A DNA stretch of 64,000 nucleotides from Aurantiacibacter luteus (GCF_001010945.1 NZ_LBHB01000002.1:806001-870000), one strand, 5' to 3'; positions 25,028 through 37,178 are shown, counted from the stretch's first letter. The notes: generated by a model not told the origin, from the letters alone. Numbers and translations are program-made.

Positions 25028-26560
25028 ATGTCCGCCAACATCGCCGAACTCGAACGCCGTCGCGAAGCTGCCCGCTTGGGGGGCGGTGAGAAGCGCATCG
25101 CCGCGCAGCACGCCAAGGGCAAGCTGACCGCGCGCGAGCGTCTCGAAGTGCTTTTGGACGAGGGCAGCTTCGAGGAGCTCGACACCTACGTCGAGCACGA
25201 CTGCAATGATTTCGGCATGGCCGAGCAGAAAATCCCGGGCGACGGCGTGGTGACGGGCAGCGGCACGATCGACGGACGGCTGGTCTATGTCTTCAGCCAG
25301 GACTTCACCGTGTTCGGCGGCAGCCTGTCGAAGCGCCACGCGGAGAAGATCCTCAAGGTCATGGACATGGCGCTGAAGGTCGGCGCGCCGGTCATCGGGC
25401 TCAACGATTCCGGCGGCGCGCGCATCCAGGAGGGTGTGGCCTCGCTTGGCGGCTATGCCGAGGTGTTCCAGCAGAACGTGCTGGCATCGGGCGTCGTGCC
25501 CCAGCTCAGCCTCATCATGGGCCCCTGCGCGGGCGGGGCGGTCTATTCGCCGGCGATGACCGACTTCATCTTCATGGTGAAGGACAGCAGCTACATGTTC
25601 GTGACCGGGCCCGAGGTGGTGAAGACCGTCACCAACGAGGTCGTGACGCAGGAGGAACTGGGCGGCGCGATCACGCACACGACCAAGACGAGCGTCGCCG
25701 ACCTCGCGCTGGAGAACGACATCGAGGCGCTGCTCGCCGCGCGAGAGCTGATGGGCTTTTTGCCTTCGAGCAACCAGGCCGAGCTGCCGGTGCTGCCCAC
25801 GCAAGATCCGTGGGACCGCATCGAGGACAGCCTCGACACGCTGATCCCGGCCAACGCCAACCAGCCCTACGACATGCACGAGCTGATCCGGAAGGTGGTG
25901 GACGAGGGGACCTTCTTCGAGATTCAGCCCGCCTTCGGGGCGAACGTGATCACCGGCTTCGGCCGCGTGGAGGGGAGCCCTGTGGGCTTCGTCGCCAACC
26001 AGCCGATGGTGCTGGCAGGCGTGCTCGACATCAACGCCAGCCGCAAGGCGGCGCGCTTCGTGCGCTTCTGCGATGCGTTCTCCATCCCCCTCGTCACCTT
26101 CGTCGACGTCCCCGGCTTCCTCCCCGGCACGGCGCAGGAACTGGGCGGCATCATCAAGCACGGCGCGAAGCTGCTGTTCGCCTATGCCGAGGCGACCGTG
26201 CCCAAGATCACCGTTATCACCCGCAAGGCCTACGGCGGCGCTTACGACGTGATGGCGTCGAAGCACCTGCGCGGCGACCTCAACTACGCCTGGCCCACTG
26301 CCGAGATCGCCGTGATGGGCGCGAAGGGCGCGGTGGAGATCATCTTCCGCAACGAGCGCGACGACCCGGACAAGATCGCCGAGAAGACGAAGGAATACGA
26401 AGACCGCTTCGCCAACCCCTTCGTGGCGGCCTCACGCGGCTATATCGACGAGGTGATCTACCCGCACTCGACCCGGCGGCGGATCGCGCTGGGGCTGCGC
26501 AAGCTGGCAAACAAGCAGCTCGAGAACCCGTGGAAGAAGCATGATAACCTGCCGCTGTAG
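25028..26560 (+). CDS. pccB: Propionyl-CoA carboxylase beta (carboxyltransferase) subunit
   Basis: The 510-residue protein has both crotonase-like halves of an acyl-CoA carboxyltransferase. [19 protein letters not shown] is at the start, [11 protein letters not shown] and [12 protein letters not shown] follow (N-half), and [25 protein letters not shown] and YIDEVIYP lie in the C-half. It moves the carboxyl group from biotin (PccA, 29361) to propionyl-CoA to give methylmalonyl-CoA. Company of mutase and epimerase genes favours propionyl-CoA over acetyl-CoA. The ATG 25028 is preceded 5 nt away by AAAGGAG. Confidence 0.94.
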   Translation: MSANIAELERRREAARLGGGEKRIAAQHAKGKLTARERLEVLLDEGSFEELDTYVEHDCNDFGMAEQKIPGDGVVTGSGTIDGRLVYVFSQDFTVFGGSLSKRHAEKILKVMDMALKVGAPVIGLNDSGGARIQEGVASLGGYAEVFQQNVLASGVVPQLSLIMGPCAGGAVYSPAMTDFIFMVKDSSYMFVTGPEVVKTVTNEVVTQEELGGAITHTTKTSVADLALENDIEALLAARELMGFLPSSNQAELPVLPTQDPWDRIEDSLDTLIPANANQPYDMHELIRKVVDEGTFFEIQPAFGANVITGFGRVEGSPVGFVANQPMVLAGVLDINASRKAARFVRFCDAFSIPLVTFVDVPGFLPGTAQELGGIIKHGAKLLFAYAEATVPKITVITRKAYGGAYDVMASKHLRGDLNYAWPTAEIAVMGAKGAVEIIFRNERDDPDKIAEKTKEYEDRFANPFVAASRGYIDEVIYPHSTRRRIALGLRKLANKQLENPWKKHDNLPL

Positions 26561-26568
26561 CGTGACGC

Positions 26569-26784
26569 ATGACCCTTAAGATCATCTTTGCCGGCGTGTT
26601 CGGGCTGCTCATGGCGATAGCGACGCTCTTCGCCCTGAAACGAGGCGACATGCGAAGTCCAGAGGGTATCGTCTATGCCGCGAAAGACCGGAAAGCAGGC
26701 TTGTACTGGACGATGATCGTCGTGCGGTTCGCCGTCGCCGCGCTCCTGCTGTGGTTGTTCTTCGACGCTTGGAGCCATGCATGA
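26569..26784 (+). CDS. Small two-segment membrane protein of unknown function
   Basis: The 71-residue protein has two hydrophobic stretches (about 4-22 and 48-66) separated by a charged loop with RGDMRSPEG. It sits 8 nt after pccB, and its stop overlaps the mce start by ATGA, so it is clearly part of the operon. I do not recognise the family. Its constant coupling to soluble propionyl-CoA enzymes is unexplained; it may place them at the membrane or just be hitchhiking. Confidence 0.7.
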   Translation: MTLKIIFAGVFGLLMAIATLFALKRGDMRSPEGIVYAAKDRKAGLYWTMIVVRFAVAALLLWLFFDAWSHA

Positions 26785-27230
26785 TGAAGCTCGGCCGTCT
26801 CAACCACATCGGCATCGCCACGCCGTCCATCGCGGATAGCATCGCACATTACCGCGAGACGATGGGCGCGACCCAGATCACCGAGCCGTTCGACTTGCCT
26901 GCGCAGGGGGTGAAGGTCTGCTTTGTCGACACGCCTACCGGCTCAGATGGTTCGGGCGGCATGAACGGCACGCAGATCGAACTGATCGAGCCTCTGGGCG
27001 AAGACTCTCCAATCCACGGCTTCCTCGCGAAGAACCCCGCCGGGGGTCAGCACCATGTCTGCTTCGAGGTCGAGGATGTCGCCGAGGCGCGTGCGTGGTT
27101 CGAGGGGCAGGGCAAGCGCGTGCTCGGCCCCACCCGCATCGGCGCGCACGGGACGCCGATCTTCTTCCTCCACCCCAAGGACATGATGGGCCAGCTGACC
27201 GAGATCATGGAGACGCCGCGTGACCACTAA
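26781..27230 (+). CDS. mce: Methylmalonyl-CoA epimerase
   Basis: The 149-residue vicinal-oxygen-chelate protein has [11 protein letters not shown] at the start (metal His), [13 protein letters not shown] in the middle (metal His) and GQLTEIME at the end (metal Glu), the pattern of methylmalonyl-CoA epimerase. It interconverts the S and R forms so that the product of propionyl-CoA carboxylase can enter the mutase. Start ATG 26781 overlaps the preceding stop; ATG 26784 is equivalent. The last 11 nt overlap the mutase gene. Confidence 0.93.
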   Translation: MMKLGRLNHIGIATPSIADSIAHYRETMGATQITEPFDLPAQGVKVCFVDTPTGSDGSGGMNGTQIELIEPLGEDSPIHGFLAKNPAGGQHHVCFEVEDVAEARAWFEGQGKRVLGPTRIGAHGTPIFFLHPKDMMGQLTEIMETPRDH

Positions 27231-29358
27231 GTCCGACTGGCACGCCGCCGCCGCGAAGGAAGTGAAGGGCCGCGACCTTACCTGGCATACGCCGGAAGGC
27301 ATCGCCGTGCGGCCGCTCTACACTGCCGAGGACGTGCCCGCCGAGCCCGCCATGCCCGGCTTCGAGCCCTTCACCCGTGGCCCCTACGCCTCGATGTACA
27401 CCGGCCGCCCGTGGACGATCCGCCAGTACGCGGGCTTCTCCACCGCCGAGGAATCGAACGCTTTCTACCGCCGCAACCTCGCCGCCGGGCAGAAGGGCTT
27501 GTCGGTCGCCTTCGATCTCGCCACCCACCGCGGCTACGACAGCGACCACCCGCGCGTGGTGGGCGACGTCGGCAAGGCGGGCGTCGCCATCGACACGGTG
27601 CGCGACATGGAGATCCTGTTCGACCAGATCCCGCTCGATGAGATGAGCGTCAGCATGACCATGAACGGCGCCGTCATCCCGGTGATGGCCTTCTACATCG
27701 TCGCCGCCGAGCGGGCCGGCGTGGCGCAGGACCAGCTCAGCGGCACGATCCAGAACGACATCCTCAAGGAGTTCATGGTCCGCAACACCTACATCTATCC
27801 GCCCGAGCCATCGATGCGGATCGTGTCGGACATCATCGCCTACACCTCGGCGCACATGCCAAAGTTCAACTCGATCTCGATCAGCGGCTATCACATGCAC
27901 GAGGCAGGGGCGACGGCGGTGCAGGAGCTCGCCTTTACCATCGCCGACGGCAAGGAATACGCCCGCCGCGCCTTGGCGACCGGGCTCGACATCGACGCCT
28001 TTGCCCCGCGCCTCAGCTTCTTCTGGGGCATCGGCATGAACTTCTTCATGGAGATCGCCAAGATGCGCGCGGCGCGCACGCTGTGGCACGAAGTCATGAC
28101 CGAGTTGGGCGCGAAGAACCCCAAGTCGAAGATGCTGCGCACGCATTGCCAGACCTCTGGCGTCTCGTTGCAGGAGCAGGACCCCTACAACAACGTCGTG
28201 CGCACAACGCTGGAGGCGCTCTCGGCCGTGCTCGGCGGCACGCAGTCGCTGCACACCAATGCGCTGGACGAGGCCATCGCGCTCCCCACCGACTTCTCCG
28301 CCCGCATCGCGAGGAACACGCAGCTCATCCTGCAGGAGGAGACCGGCATCACCAACGTCGCCGACCCGCTGGGCGGCAGCTACTACATCGAGGCGCTGAC
28401 GGCCGAGATCGCCGGCAAGGCGCGCGAGCTCCTGGCCGAGGTCGAGGCGGCGGGCGGCATGACCGCCTACGTCGCCAGCGGCGCGCCCAAGGCCGCCATC
28501 GAGAGCGCGGCGGCCGCCAAGCAGGCGAGCGTCGATAGGGGCGAGACGGTGATCGTGGGCGTCAACAAGTATCGCCTGTCCGAGGAAGCCAAGATCGACA
28601 CGCTCGACATCGACAACCACGCCGTGCGCGCGAGCCAGGTCGCGCGGCTGGAGGCGGTGCGGGCAGGGCGTGACGAGGCGGCGTGCCGGTCGGCACTGGA
28701 TGCGCTCACAGAAGGTGCCCGAGGGGGAGACAACGTGCTGACGCTCGCCATCGAAGCCGCGCGCCACGATGCCACCCTCGGCGAAGTGTCCGCCGCGATG
28801 GAGGAGGTGTTCGGCCGCTACGATACCGTGCCGACCCCGGTGAAGGGCGTATACTCGGCCGCCTACGAAGGCGACACCCGCTATGCGCAGGTGGTGGAGG
28901 GCGTCGAGGCCGTCGCCCGCCGCCTCGGCCACGCGCCGCGCGTGCTGGTCGCCAAGATGGGCCAGGACGGCCACGACCGCGGCGCCAACGTGATCGCATC
29001 CGCCTTTGCCGACATGGGCTTCGAGGTCGTCTCCGGCCCGCTGTTCCAGACTCCGCAAGAAACCGCAAAGATGGCGCTCGAGCACGAGGTCGACGCGGTC
29101 GGCGCCAGCTCGCTCGCGGCGGGCCACAAGACGCTGATCCCCGAACTGATCGGGCATTTGCGCGATGCTGGGCGGGCGGACATAAAGGTTGTCGCCGGCG
29201 GCGTGATCCCCCCGCAGGACTACGACTTCCTGCGTGAAGCGGGGGTGCAGGGCATCTACGGACCCGGCACGAACGTGGTCGAGGCGGCGGCGGACCTGCT
29301 GCGCCTGCTCGGGCACAATATGCCGCCTGCGGGCGAAGAACTGGAGGCGGCGGAGTAG
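27220..29358 (+). CDS. Methylmalonyl-CoA mutase, homodimeric large-subunit type
   Basis: The 712-residue enzyme has the TIM barrel with [18 protein letters not shown] (about 66-83), [10 protein letters not shown] and [17 protein letters not shown]-terminal cobalamin domain carries [13 protein letters not shown] with the axial His of the DxHxxG motif. It turns R-methylmalonyl-CoA into succinyl-CoA using adenosylcobalamin. At this length it is the single-chain, homodimeric type (scpA/mcm). The start is GTG 27220, inside the last codons of mce. A G-protein chaperone (MeaB type) is not in the window. No cobalamin riboswitch precedes the operon. Confidence 0.95.
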   Translation: MTTKSDWHAAAAKEVKGRDLTWHTPEGIAVRPLYTAEDVPAEPAMPGFEPFTRGPYASMYTGRPWTIRQYAGFSTAEESNAFYRRNLAAGQKGLSVAFDLATHRGYDSDHPRVVGDVGKAGVAIDTVRDMEILFDQIPLDEMSVSMTMNGAVIPVMAFYIVAAERAGVAQDQLSGTIQNDILKEFMVRNTYIYPPEPSMRIVSDIIAYTSAHMPKFNSISISGYHMHEAGATAVQELAFTIADGKEYARRALATGLDIDAFAPRLSFFWGIGMNFFMEIAKMRAARTLWHEVMTELGAKNPKSKMLRTHCQTSGVSLQEQDPYNNVVRTTLEALSAVLGGTQSLHTNALDEAIALPTDFSARIARNTQLILQEETGITNVADPLGGSYYIEALTAEIAGKARELLAEVEAAGGMTAYVASGAPKAAIESAAAAKQASVDRGETVIVGVNKYRLSEEAKIDTLDIDNHAVRASQVARLEAVRAGRDEAACRSALDALTEGARGGDNVLTLAIEAARHDATLGEVSAAMEEVFGRYDTVPTPVKGVYSAAYEGDTRYAQVVEGVEAVARRLGHAPRVLVAKMGQDGHDRGANVIASAFADMGFEVVSGPLFQTPQETAKMALEHEVDAVGASSLAAGHKTLIPELIGHLRDAGRADIKVVAGGVIPPQDYDFLREAGVQGIYGPGTNVVEAAADLLRLLGHNMPPAGEELEAAE

Positions 29359-29360
29359 CC

Positions 29361-31394
29361 ATGTTCAAGAAAATCCTCATCGCCAATCGCGGCGAGATCG
29401 CGTGCCGGGTCATCAAGACGGCGCGGCGTATGGGCATCGCCACGGTGGCGGTCTATTCCGATGCCGATGCGCGCAGCCCCTTCGTGCGACAAGCCGACGA
29501 GGCGGTGCATATCGGGCCGTCGCCTGCGTCCGAGAGCTACCTGATCCCCGAGAAGATCATCGCCGCCTGCAAGCAGACCGGGGCCGAGGCGGTGCATCCG
29601 GGGTATGGCTTTCTCTCCGAGCGCGCGAGCTTCGTCGAGGCGCTGGAGGCGGAGGGCATCGCCTTTATCGGGCCGCCCGTGGGTGCCATCGCGGCGATGG
29701 GCGACAAGATCGAGAGCAAGAAGCTGGCGAAGGAAGCGGGCGTCAACGTCGTCCCCGGCTTCGTCGGCGAGATCCGCGATACCGAGCACGCGGTCCAGAT
29801 CGCGGACGACATTGGCTACCCGGTGATGATGAAGGCCAGCGCGGGCGGCGGCGGCAAGGGGATGCGCCTCGCCTACAGCGAAAAGGACGTGCGCGAGGGG
29901 TTCGAGGCGACGAAGCGCGAGGGGCTGAACTCCTTCGGCGACGACCGGGTCTTCATCGAGAAGTTCATCGAGGACCCGCGCCACATCGAGATCCAGGTGC
30001 TCGGCGACAAACACGGCACGGTGCTTTACCTCAACGAGCGCGAATGCTCGATCCAGCGCCGCCACCAGAAGGTGGTCGAGGAAGCGCCTTCGCCCTTCGT
30101 CACCCCGGAAATGCGCCGCAAGATGGGCGAGCAGGCGGTCGCGCTCAGCAAGGCGGTCGGCTACCACTCGGCGGGCACGGTCGAGCTGATCGTCAGCGGG
30201 GCGGACCCGACGGGCGAGAGCTTCTACTTCCTCGAGATGAACACCCGCCTGCAGGTGGAGCATCCGGTCACCGAGGCGATCACCGGCATCGACCTCGTCG
30301 AATGGATGATCCGCGTCGCGGCGGGCGAGGCTTTGCCGTGGGCGCAGGAGGAGATCGGCATCGACGGCTGGGCCATCGAGAACCGCATCTACGCCGAGGA
30401 CCCCTACCGCGGCTTCCTGCCCAGCACCGGGCGACTGGTGCGCTATCGCACGCCGGTCGAGGCCTGGGCAGGGGACCTGCGCGGTATCGACGGCGTGCGC
30501 GTGGACAGCGGGGTGCAGGAGGGCGGCGAGGTCTCGATCTTCTACGACCCGATGATCGCCAAGCTCGTCACCTGGGCTCCCACGCGCGAGGAGGCGGCGG
30601 ACCTGCAGGTCGCCGCGCTCGATGCGGTGGAGCTCGACGGCCTCGGCCACAACGTCGACTTCCTCTCCGCCCTCATGCAGCACCCGCGCTTCCGCTCGGG
30701 CGGGCTCACCACCGGCTTCATCGCCGAGGAATACCCCGACGGCTTCGAGGGCGCGGAGACGGGCGAGCGCACCATCGGTGTGCTGGCAGCGGTCGCGGGC
30801 GTCATCGCCACCGCCGATGCCGACCGCGCGCGGCGCATCTCCGGCCAGCTCGGCGAGGCGCAGCTGCCGCCCGGCGACTGGATGGTCCGCATCGCCGGAG
30901 AGGACCACTCGGTCTCGCTGGGCGAGGACGGCATCACTGTCGACAGCCACAAGGTCACGCTCGCCTTCGACTACACGCCGGGGGACCGGATGGTGCATGT
31001 CGCGCTCTACGACAGCGACGAGGACGATGCCGAGGCGGTCGCCCGCTTCGGCATCCGCCTCCAGCCCTCCCGCACCGGCTACCGGATGACCACCCACGGC
31101 CGCAGCCACGACGTGCGGGTGCTCCAGCCGCGCCATGCCGAGCTCGCGCGCCACATGATCGAAAAGGTGCCGCCCGATACCAGCAAGATGCTGCTCTGCC
31201 CTATGCCCGGCCTGCTGGTCGCGCTGCACGTGGGAGAGGGCGACGCGGTAGAGGCGGGCCAGCCGCTCGCCACGGTCGAGGCGATGAAGATGGAGAACAT
31301 CCTGCGCGCCGAAAAGGCGGGCACGGTCGCCAGGGTCAACGCCGCCGAGGGCGAGACGCTGGTGGTCGACGCGGTGATCCTCGAACTCGAATAG
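29361..31394 (+). CDS. pccA: Acyl-CoA (propionyl-CoA) carboxylase alpha subunit, biotin carboxylase plus carrier
   Basis: The 677-residue protein starts as a biotin carboxylase ([60 protein letters not shown]). After a linker domain it ends in a biotinyl domain with the lysine site VEAMKMEN. It carboxylates its own biotin with ATP and bicarbonate for use by PccB. Length is usual for PccA. ATG 29361 follows the mutase stop by 2 nt. Gene order pccB, membrane protein, mce, mutase, pccA, crotonase suggests one transcript for propionyl-CoA disposal. Confidence 0.94.
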   Translation: MFKKILIANRGEIACRVIKTARRMGIATVAVYSDADARSPFVRQADEAVHIGPSPASESYLIPEKIIAACKQTGAEAVHPGYGFLSERASFVEALEAEGIAFIGPPVGAIAAMGDKIESKKLAKEAGVNVVPGFVGEIRDTEHAVQIADDIGYPVMMKASAGGGGKGMRLAYSEKDVREGFEATKREGLNSFGDDRVFIEKFIEDPRHIEIQVLGDKHGTVLYLNERECSIQRRHQKVVEEAPSPFVTPEMRRKMGEQAVALSKAVGYHSAGTVELIVSGADPTGESFYFLEMNTRLQVEHPVTEAITGIDLVEWMIRVAAGEALPWAQEEIGIDGWAIENRIYAEDPYRGFLPSTGRLVRYRTPVEAWAGDLRGIDGVRVDSGVQEGGEVSIFYDPMIAKLVTWAPTREEAADLQVAALDAVELDGLGHNVDFLSALMQHPRFRSGGLTTGFIAEEYPDGFEGAETGERTIGVLAAVAGVIATADADRARRISGQLGEAQLPPGDWMVRIAGEDHSVSLGEDGITVDSHKVTLAFDYTPGDRMVHVALYDSDEDDAEAVARFGIRLQPSRTGYRMTTHGRSHDVRVLQPRHAELARHMIEKVPPDTSKMLLCPMPGLLVALHVGEGDAVEAGQPLATVEAMKMENILRAEKAGTVARVNAAEGETLVVDAVILELE

Positions 31395-31404
31395 GAAATT
31401 GCAA

Positions 31405-32184
31405 ATGGCTTACGAAACGATCCTCGTCGAACAGCGCGACGCCGTCACGCTCATCACGCTCAATCGGCCCGAGGCGCTGAATGCGCTCAACACCAAGGTG
31501 CTGGCCGAACTGACCGAGGCGCTTGCCGCGTTCGAGGCCGACGCCTCGCAGGGCTGTGCGGTGGTGACGGGATCGGGCGACAAGGCCTTTGCCGCTGGCG
31601 CCGACATCAAGGAAATGGCCGACAAGCCCGCCGCCGACTTCTTCAACGAGGACTTCTTCGCCGGCTGGAACCGCATGGTCGCCGCGACGCGCAAGCCGTG
31701 GATCGCCGCGGTCAACGGCTTCGCGCTGGGCGGCGGGTGCGAGGTCGCCATGATGGCGGACTTCATCATCGCAAGCGAGAACGCGAAGTTCGGCCAGCCC
31801 GAGATCAAGCTCGGCGTCGCGCCCGGCATGGGCGGCAGCCAGCGCCTGACCCGCGCGGTCGGCAAGGCCAAGGCCATGGACCTTTGCCTGACGGGCCGGA
31901 TGATGGACGCCGCCGAGGCCGAGCGCGCCGGGCTCGTCGCCCGCGTCGTGCCGCACGAGCAGCTCCTGGACGAGGCGCTGCAGGCCGCCGCCACCATCGC
32001 CGGCATGGCCCCGATGGCGGTCAAGGTGAACAAGGAACTGGTCGATGCCGCCTACGAGACGACGCTGAGCCAAGGGATGCTGCACGAGCGGCGGCTGTTC
32101 CAGATCCTGACCGCGACCGAGGACAAGGCCGAGGGCATGAAGGCCTTCGTCGAGAAGCGCCCGGCGAACTGGAAGGGCCGCTAG
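31405..32184 (+). CDS. Enoyl-CoA hydratase/isomerase (crotonase family)
   Basis: The 259-residue crotonase has both active-site segments of true hydratases. AAGADIKEM is the oxyanion and CoA site; [12 protein letters not shown] and [20 protein letters not shown] carry the two catalytic glutamates. It probably hydrates a short 2-enoyl-CoA. At the end of the propionyl-CoA operon it could serve valine or isoleucine breakdown. The start at 31405 has AGGA 8 nt upstream. Its TAG stop shares the CTAG palindrome at 32181-32184 with the convergent neighbour. Confidence 0.93.
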   Translation: MAYETILVEQRDAVTLITLNRPEALNALNTKVLAELTEALAAFEADASQGCAVVTGSGDKAFAAGADIKEMADKPAADFFNEDFFAGWNRMVAATRKPWIAAVNGFALGGGCEVAMMADFIIASENAKFGQPEIKLGVAPGMGGSQRLTRAVGKAKAMDLCLTGRMMDAAEAERAGLVARVVPHEQLLDEALQAAATIAGMAPMAVKVNKELVDAAYETTLSQGMLHERRLFQILTATEDKAEGMKAFVEKRPANWKGR

Positions 32185-32594
32185 CCCTCCAGATAACCGC
32201 GCAAGGACGAGAGGTCGTAGCCCGCCGCCTCGGCGCGCTCCATGCGCTCGTCGACCGATAGCCCGTCCGGGTTCGCCAGCGTCTCCAGCGTCATCGAGCG
32301 CGTGCCGCTGCGGCAGTAGGCGAGCAGCGGCCCCTTGGCATCGTGCCGGAGGCGGGCGAAGTCGCTCACCGCGTGTTCGGGAAAGGCGCCGCCCGTTACC
32401 GGCACATGGTGGAAGGCCAGCCCCGCCGCCTCCGCCGCGGCGCGCAGCTCGGCGAGCGGGGGCTGACCCGGCTCCTCGCCGTCGGGCCGGTTGCACATGA
32501 CATCGGTGAAGCCGGCATCAGCCAGCGCCTGCATGTCGCTCGCGTGCACCTGCGGGGCCACCGCGAAACTCTCGTCCACCCGGCGAATATCCAT
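32181..32594 (-). CDS. TIGR01244-family phosphatase/sulfurtransferase-like protein
   Basis: The 137-residue protein matches the small domain often attached to or found near Blh-type beta-lactamase-like sulfur enzymes. [34 protein letters not shown] is summarised here by [12 protein letters not shown] and CNRPDGE. The active loop is YCRSGTRS with Cys near residue 94, a dual-specificity-phosphatase-like or rhodanese-like P-loop. The biochemical role is unsettled. It overlaps the DUF2891 stop/start region by one base and converges on the crotonase gene. Confidence 0.82.
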   Translation of the reverse strand: MDIRRVDESFAVAPQVHASDMQALADAGFTDVMCNRPDGEEPGQPPLAELRAAAEAAGLAFHHVPVTGGAFPEHAVSDFARLRHDAKGPLLAYCRSGTRSMTLETLANPDGLSVDERMERAEAAGYDLSSLRGYLEG

Positions 32595-33562
32595 CAGTCG
32601 TCTCCTTTGCCTGCCAGCATAGCGAGCAATGCGAATGTCGCCAGCCAGTGTGAACCCATGTAGTCGCCGTCAACCGCGGGGAGCGACTGGGCCATGTGCC
32701 GCTCGGCGAGATCGCCCCCGAGGCCAAGCTCGCGCCAGCACCACACCCGGGTGAAGTTCACCCCGTCGAGGTGCGCGGCCTTGCCGTCACTGGCATCGGT
32801 CACCCGGCACGGTTCGAACAGCGCGGCAGGCTCGCCAAGATGCAGTCGCGGCAGGAAACCGCGCAGCCATGCGGCGAAGTCGGCGGGCGGCAGGACGCGG
32901 CGCATCAGCGCGGCCTCGACCAGCGGCGCGGAGAGAAAGGCGTCGCCCGCCACCTCCTCGCGCGCGTCCTGGTCCTCGCCGTAGAAGCGCACCGCCCTTT
33001 CCCGCAGCAGCGCGGCGAGGTCGGCGTCGAACCTGTCCGCCCATTCCAGCGACAGGCGCATGGCGAACGCCGTATTGGGGTGCGTAGGGTTCCGGATCGG
33101 GTGGGCGAGCGTAGCAAGGTAGTCGCGCCAGCCAGCGGCGAAGTGGCGCGCCAGCGGTTCGATGTGCGCGGCCCAGGCGTGGTCCGAATGCCGGCTCACC
33201 TCGAGGTGCAAATAGAGCAGCCATGCCCAGCCGTAAGGCCGCTCGAACCCGCGCGCCTCGGGCCGCCGGGCATAAGCGAGCTCGGCGGCAAGGTTGTCGG
33301 CGGTGAGCACCTCGTCCGCCAGGACGGCAATCTCGCCCGCCTCGGGGGCGTCGGGATGCAGCCGCCGAAGCGTCAGCAGCGTCCACCAAGAATGCACGCA
33401 GCTGTGCCAGTCGAAGCTGCCGTAAAAGGCGGGGTGCAGCTCGCGCGGCGTGCGCGCATCGCCGCGCCCGGCCATGACATGGTCGAGCTTATTGGGATAC
33501 TCCAGGGTGACGTGCCCAAGCGCGGTGCGGGCGAAGCGGCGAGCACTGGCGGCATCGATCAT
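32594..33562 (-). CDS. DUF2891-family protein
   Basis: The 322-residue protein is recognisable as DUF2891 by HPAFYGSFDWHSCVHSWW near residue 43, a histidine- and tryptophan-rich segment, and by YGWAWLLYLHLE and a tail with HMAQSLPAVDGDYMGSHWLA. Its regular helix pairs suggest an alpha/alpha barrel as in glycan-processing enzymes. No function is established that I know of. The start at 33562 overlaps the stop of the upstream 5-oxoprolinase-like gene by 4 nt. Confidence 0.85.
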   Translation of the reverse strand: MIDAASARRFARTALGHVTLEYPNKLDHVMAGRGDARTPRELHPAFYGSFDWHSCVHSWWTLLTLRRLHPDAPEAGEIAVLADEVLTADNLAAELAYARRPEARGFERPYGWAWLLYLHLEVSRHSDHAWAAHIEPLARHFAAGWRDYLATLAHPIRNPTHPNTAFAMRLSLEWADRFDADLAALLRERAVRFYGEDQDAREEVAGDAFLSAPLVEAALMRRVLPPADFAAWLRGFLPRLHLGEPAALFEPCRVTDASDGKAAHLDGVNFTRVWCWRELGLGGDLAERHMAQSLPAVDGDYMGSHWLATFALLAMLAGKGDD

Positions 33563-36500
33563 GCGGGTTCTCCATAACCGCCGCCGCCGGGCGTGCGGAT
33601 GACAACGATATCGCCCTCGGCAACGTCCGCCGCCCCGGTCGCGCCGAGTTGGCTGAAGCGCCCGTCGGCGTGTTCGACATAGGTCTCGCCCTTAAGCGCA
33701 TCGCCGCCGCCCGCCAGCCCGCGCGGGGCCACGGTGCGGCGGTTGGCGAGCATCTGCACGCGCATCGGTTCGAGGAAGGCGATGCGCCGCTCCACGCCGT
33801 CGCCCCCGCGATGCGCGCCCGCGCCGCCCGAGCCTTTCCGCACGGCGAAGCTCTCCACCCGCACCGGCAGGCGGGCCTCCAGCACCTCGGGGTCGGTCAG
33901 GCGGCTGTTGGTCATGTGCGTCTGCACCGCGCTCGCTCCATCAAAGCCCGGCCCCGCGCCCGCGCCGCCGCAGATGGTCTCGTAGTACTGGTGGCGCGCG
34001 TTGCCGAAGGTGAGATTGTTCATCGTACCCTGGCTGGGCGCCAGCGCCCCGCAGGCGGCGAGCACGCAGTCGGTGACGACCTGGCTGGTCTCGACATTGC
34101 CCGCGACCACGGCGGCGGGCGGGCGGGGGTTGAGCATCGAGCCTTCGGGCAGCACCAGCTCGACCGGGCGCAGGCAGCCTTCGTTCAGGGGCACATCGTC
34201 GGCCACGAGGCAGCGCAGGGCGTAGAGCACGGCGGCGCGGGCGATGGCGGCGGGCGCGTTGAAGTTGTCGGCCAGCTGGCTGCTGGTGCCGGTGAAATCG
34301 AAGCCGGCTGTGCGCGCCTGCCGGTCGATGCCCACGGTGAGCGAAACCTCGGCCCCGTTGTCCATCGCGTAGGTGAACTTGCCTTCGGGCAGGGTCGCCA
34401 GCAGGTCGCGCACCGCCGCCTCGCCGTTGTCCATCACGTGGCCCATGTAGGCGGCGAGGACGGCGCCCGAGTGCTCCGCCGCCGCCCGCGCCAGCAGGTC
34501 CGCCCCGCGCGCGCAGGCGGCGAGCTGGGCCTTGAGGTCGGCAATGTTGCGGTCGGGATTGCGTGCCGGATGCTCGCCCGCGCCGAGCAGCGCGCGGATA
34601 TCGGCCTCGAAGAAGCGGCCTTCGTCCACCAGCAGCGCATCGTCGATCCGCACGCCTTCCTCGTCGATCGTGCGGCTGTCGGGGGGCATGGAGCCGGGTG
34701 CGATGCCGCCCACGTCCGCGTGGTGTCCGCGTGCAGCGACCCATGCTTGGGGAGAGGAGGCTTGCGAACCCGTCGCCGCATCGTTCCAGAATACCGGCAC
34801 GATCACCGTGATGTCGGGCAGGTGGGTGCCGCCGTGATAGGGATCGTTGAGCACGTAAGCATCGCCCCGCCGGATGCCGCGTTCGCTGCCAGCGCGGTTG
34901 GCGATCACCCGGCGCACGCTCGCCGACATGGATCCGAGATGGACCGGGATGTGCGGCGCATTGGCGATCAGCGCGCCGTCCGCGTCGAACACCGCGCAGG
35001 AGAAATCCAACCGTTCCTTGATGTTGACCGAGCTCGCCGTGGCTTCCAGCACCACGCCCATTTCCTCGGCGACGGCCATGAACAGGTTGTTGAACACGGC
35101 AAGGCGCAGCGGGTCGACCTGGGTGCCGCCCGCGACGGTAGCTCGGCGAGGGGCGACGCGGGTGAGGATGAGGCTGCCGTCCGGCGCGGGCGCGGCGCGC
35201 CATCCGGGCTCGACGACGGTGGTGGATCCCGATCCGGGGATGACGGCGGGGCCGTCCACGGGCGCGTCGATAGGGGCCGCGCCAGTTTCCGCCGCCAGCG
35301 TACCGACGCTGCCCTGCGCCTCGACGCTGATGGCCTCGAGCACGACCGGCGCCGCCGCGTCCGACCAGCCGAAACGGCGGCGATGCTCGGTGCGAAATTC
35401 CTCCTCCACCCGGTCTGAAAGGGGCAGGTCGAGCGTGGTGTCGCTATCCTCGAACCGCAGGCGCAGGCGAGGGAAAAGCGCGATGCGATCCGCCGCAATA
35501 CCTTGGGCAATCATATCTGCGCGCGCCCGCGATTCCACGGTCGACAGCAAGGGACCGAAATTGCACGGCAGGGGACGGATTACGCCCACCTCGCGGATGG
35601 CGACGACCGGGGCGAGGCCGATGCCGTAGGCGCTGAGCAGTCCGGCGAGCGGGTGGACCAACACGGTCTCGATGCCCAGCGCATCGGCCACGCGGCAGGC
35701 CAGCTGGCCGCCGGCGCCGCCGAAGCAGGCGAGCGCATGGGTGGTGACGTCGTGGCCGCGCGCGGTGCTGATCTTGCGGATGGCGCCGGCCATCTCGTTC
35801 ACCGCGAGGGTGAGGAAAGCCTCGGCAAGCTCGGCCTCGGCCATCGGGTGCGGCAGGGCGGCGGCGATTTGCGCGAGGCGGGCGCGGGAGGCTTCGGGAT
35901 CGAGCGGCTGGTCGCCGCCGGGTCCGAAGACGGCGGGAAACTCGGCCGGGTCGATGCGGCCCAGCGCGAGGTTGCAGTCGGTCAACGTCAGCGGGCCGCC
36001 CTTGCGATAGCAGGCGGGGCCGGGGTCCGCGCCCGCGCTTTGCGGGCCGACGCGCAGGCGCTGGCCGTCGAAGCGGCACACCGAGCCACCGCCTGCCGCC
36101 ACCGTTTCCACCTGCATCATCGGCGCGGCGATGCGCACGCCGGCGACCACGCTGTCGCCGGTGCGCTCGTACTCGCCCGCGTAGTGGCAGACATCGGTGC
36201 TGGTGCCGCCCATGTCGAAACCGATCAGGCGCTCGTATCCCAGCGCCCGCGCCGTCTCCACCATGCCGACAACACCGCCCGCCGGGCCGGAGAGCACCGC
36301 ATCCTTGCCGCGAAAGGCGCGCGCATCGGCGAGGCCGCCGTTCGACTGCATGAAGCGCAGCGCCCCGTGCGGCGGCAGGCGCTGCGCCAGCTGCTCGACA
36401 TAGGCGCGGATGACGGGCGAGAGGTAGGCATCGGCAACGCTCGTGTCGCCGCGCGGGACGAGGCGGATCAGCGGTGAGACCTCGTGGCTGGCGCTGACCT

Positions 36501-37050
36501 GCGCGAAGCCCAGCTCGCGCGCGATTTCTGCCAGTCGCGCCTCGTGCGCGGTAAAGGTCCACCCGTGGAGGAGGACGATGGCGAGCGAGTCCACGCCCCG
36601 CTTCCGCAATTCCGCAAGTGCGGTCCGCGCCGCCGCCTCGTCCAGCGGGCGCAGCACCGTGCCGTCCGCGCCCATGCGCTCGTCGATCTCGACGACATGG
36701 CGCTCCAGCCGCTCCGGCTTCACGATGTCGAGCGCGAAGATGTCGGGCCGCGCCTGGTTGCCGATGAGCAGGGCGTCGCGGTGGCCGCGGGTGATGGCGA
36801 GCGCGACCTCGGCCCCCCGCCGTTCCAGCAGGGCATTGGTGGCGATGGTGGTGCCGATGCGCAGCTCGGCGATCGGCGCCTCGCCGTGCTCGGCCATGAT
36901 CCGCCGCACGCCCTCGCTCGCGGCGTCTTCGTAGTGTCCGGGATTGCTGGAGAGCAGCTTGGCGGTGACCAGCGCGCCGCCCGGCACCTCGGCGACCACG
37001 TCGGTAAAGGTACCGCCGCGGTCGATGGCGAAGCGATAGGAGCCGGTCAT
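33559..37050 (-). CDS. Fused hydantoinase A/B (5-oxoprolinase-type) protein
   Basis: The 1163-residue protein carries a HyuA-type ATPase half (about 1-640: [41 protein letters not shown]). The HyuB-type half (about 655-1163) has [40 protein letters not shown] and the C-terminal [10 protein letters not shown]. The fusion is typical of ATP-dependent 5-oxoprolinases of about 1200 residues, which open 5-oxoproline to glutamate, but hydantoin and acetone carboxylases share the fold. The start is ATG 37050; an open extension of 25 codons upstream lacks homology. Confidence 0.9.
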   Translation of the reverse strand: MTGSYRFAIDRGGTFTDVVAEVPGGALVTAKLLSSNPGHYEDAASEGVRRIMAEHGEAPIAELRIGTTIATNALLERRGAEVALAITRGHRDALLIGNQARPDIFALDIVKPERLERHVVEIDERMGADGTVLRPLDEAAARTALAELRKRGVDSLAIVLLHGWTFTAHEARLAEIARELGFAQVSASHEVSPLIRLVPRGDTSVADAYLSPVIRAYVEQLAQRLPPHGALRFMQSNGGLADARAFRGKDAVLSGPAGGVVGMVETARALGYERLIGFDMGGTSTDVCHYAGEYERTGDSVVAGVRIAAPMMQVETVAAGGGSVCRFDGQRLRVGPQSAGADPGPACYRKGGPLTLTDCNLALGRIDPAEFPAVFGPGGDQPLDPEASRARLAQIAAALPHPMAEAELAEAFLTLAVNEMAGAIRKISTARGHDVTTHALACFGGAGGQLACRVADALGIETVLVHPLAGLLSAYGIGLAPVVAIREVGVIRPLPCNFGPLLSTVESRARADMIAQGIAADRIALFPRLRLRFEDSDTTLDLPLSDRVEEEFRTEHRRRFGWSDAAAPVVLEAISVEAQGSVGTLAAETGAAPIDAPVDGPAVIPGSGSTTVVEPGWRAAPAPDGSLILTRVAPRRATVAGGTQVDPLRLAVFNNLFMAVAEEMGVVLEATASSVNIKERLDFSCAVFDADGALIANAPHIPVHLGSMSASVRRVIANRAGSERGIRRGDAYVLNDPYHGGTHLPDITVIVPVFWNDAATGSQASSPQAWVAARGHHADVGGIAPGSMPPDSRTIDEEGVRIDDALLVDEGRFFEADIRALLGAGEHPARNPDRNIADLKAQLAACARGADLLARAAAEHSGAVLAAYMGHVMDNGEAAVRDLLATLPEGKFTYAMDNGAEVSLTVGIDRQARTAGFDFTGTSSQLADNFNAPAAIARAAVLYALRCLVADDVPLNEGCLRPVELVLPEGSMLNPRPPAAVVAGNVETSQVVTDCVLAACGALAPSQGTMNNLTFGNARHQYYETICGGAGAGPGFDGASAVQTHMTNSRLTDPEVLEARLPVRVESFAVRKGSGGAGAHRGGDGVERRIAFLEPMRVQMLANRRTVAPRGLAGGGDALKGETYVEHADGRFSQLGATGAADVAEGDIVVIRTPGGGGYGEPA

Positions 37051-37178
37051 GTCTGCGCTCTTGGCCGCGGTACGCCGGCCTTGCAAGCGACAGGCACGTC
37101 TTGGCCATCTCCTTCCGGCACGCATCGCCTTTACAGGGATTTATGGGCTCGGGGTTGAAATGTCCGGACTTTTTCGTA

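Noticed and set aside
26561-27220. Cobalamin riboswitch for the mutase operon
   Set aside because: There is no room: genes overlap here, and no B12-box-like conserved stretch is seen before pccB or mmsA.
27205-29316. Minus-strand open frame of about 703 codons
   Set aside because: It mirrors the methylmalonyl-CoA mutase gene and has no domain pattern.
33649-35418. Plus-strand open frame of about 589 codons
   Set aside because: It is the reverse of the HyuB half of the oxoprolinase gene, which has unmistakable motifs.
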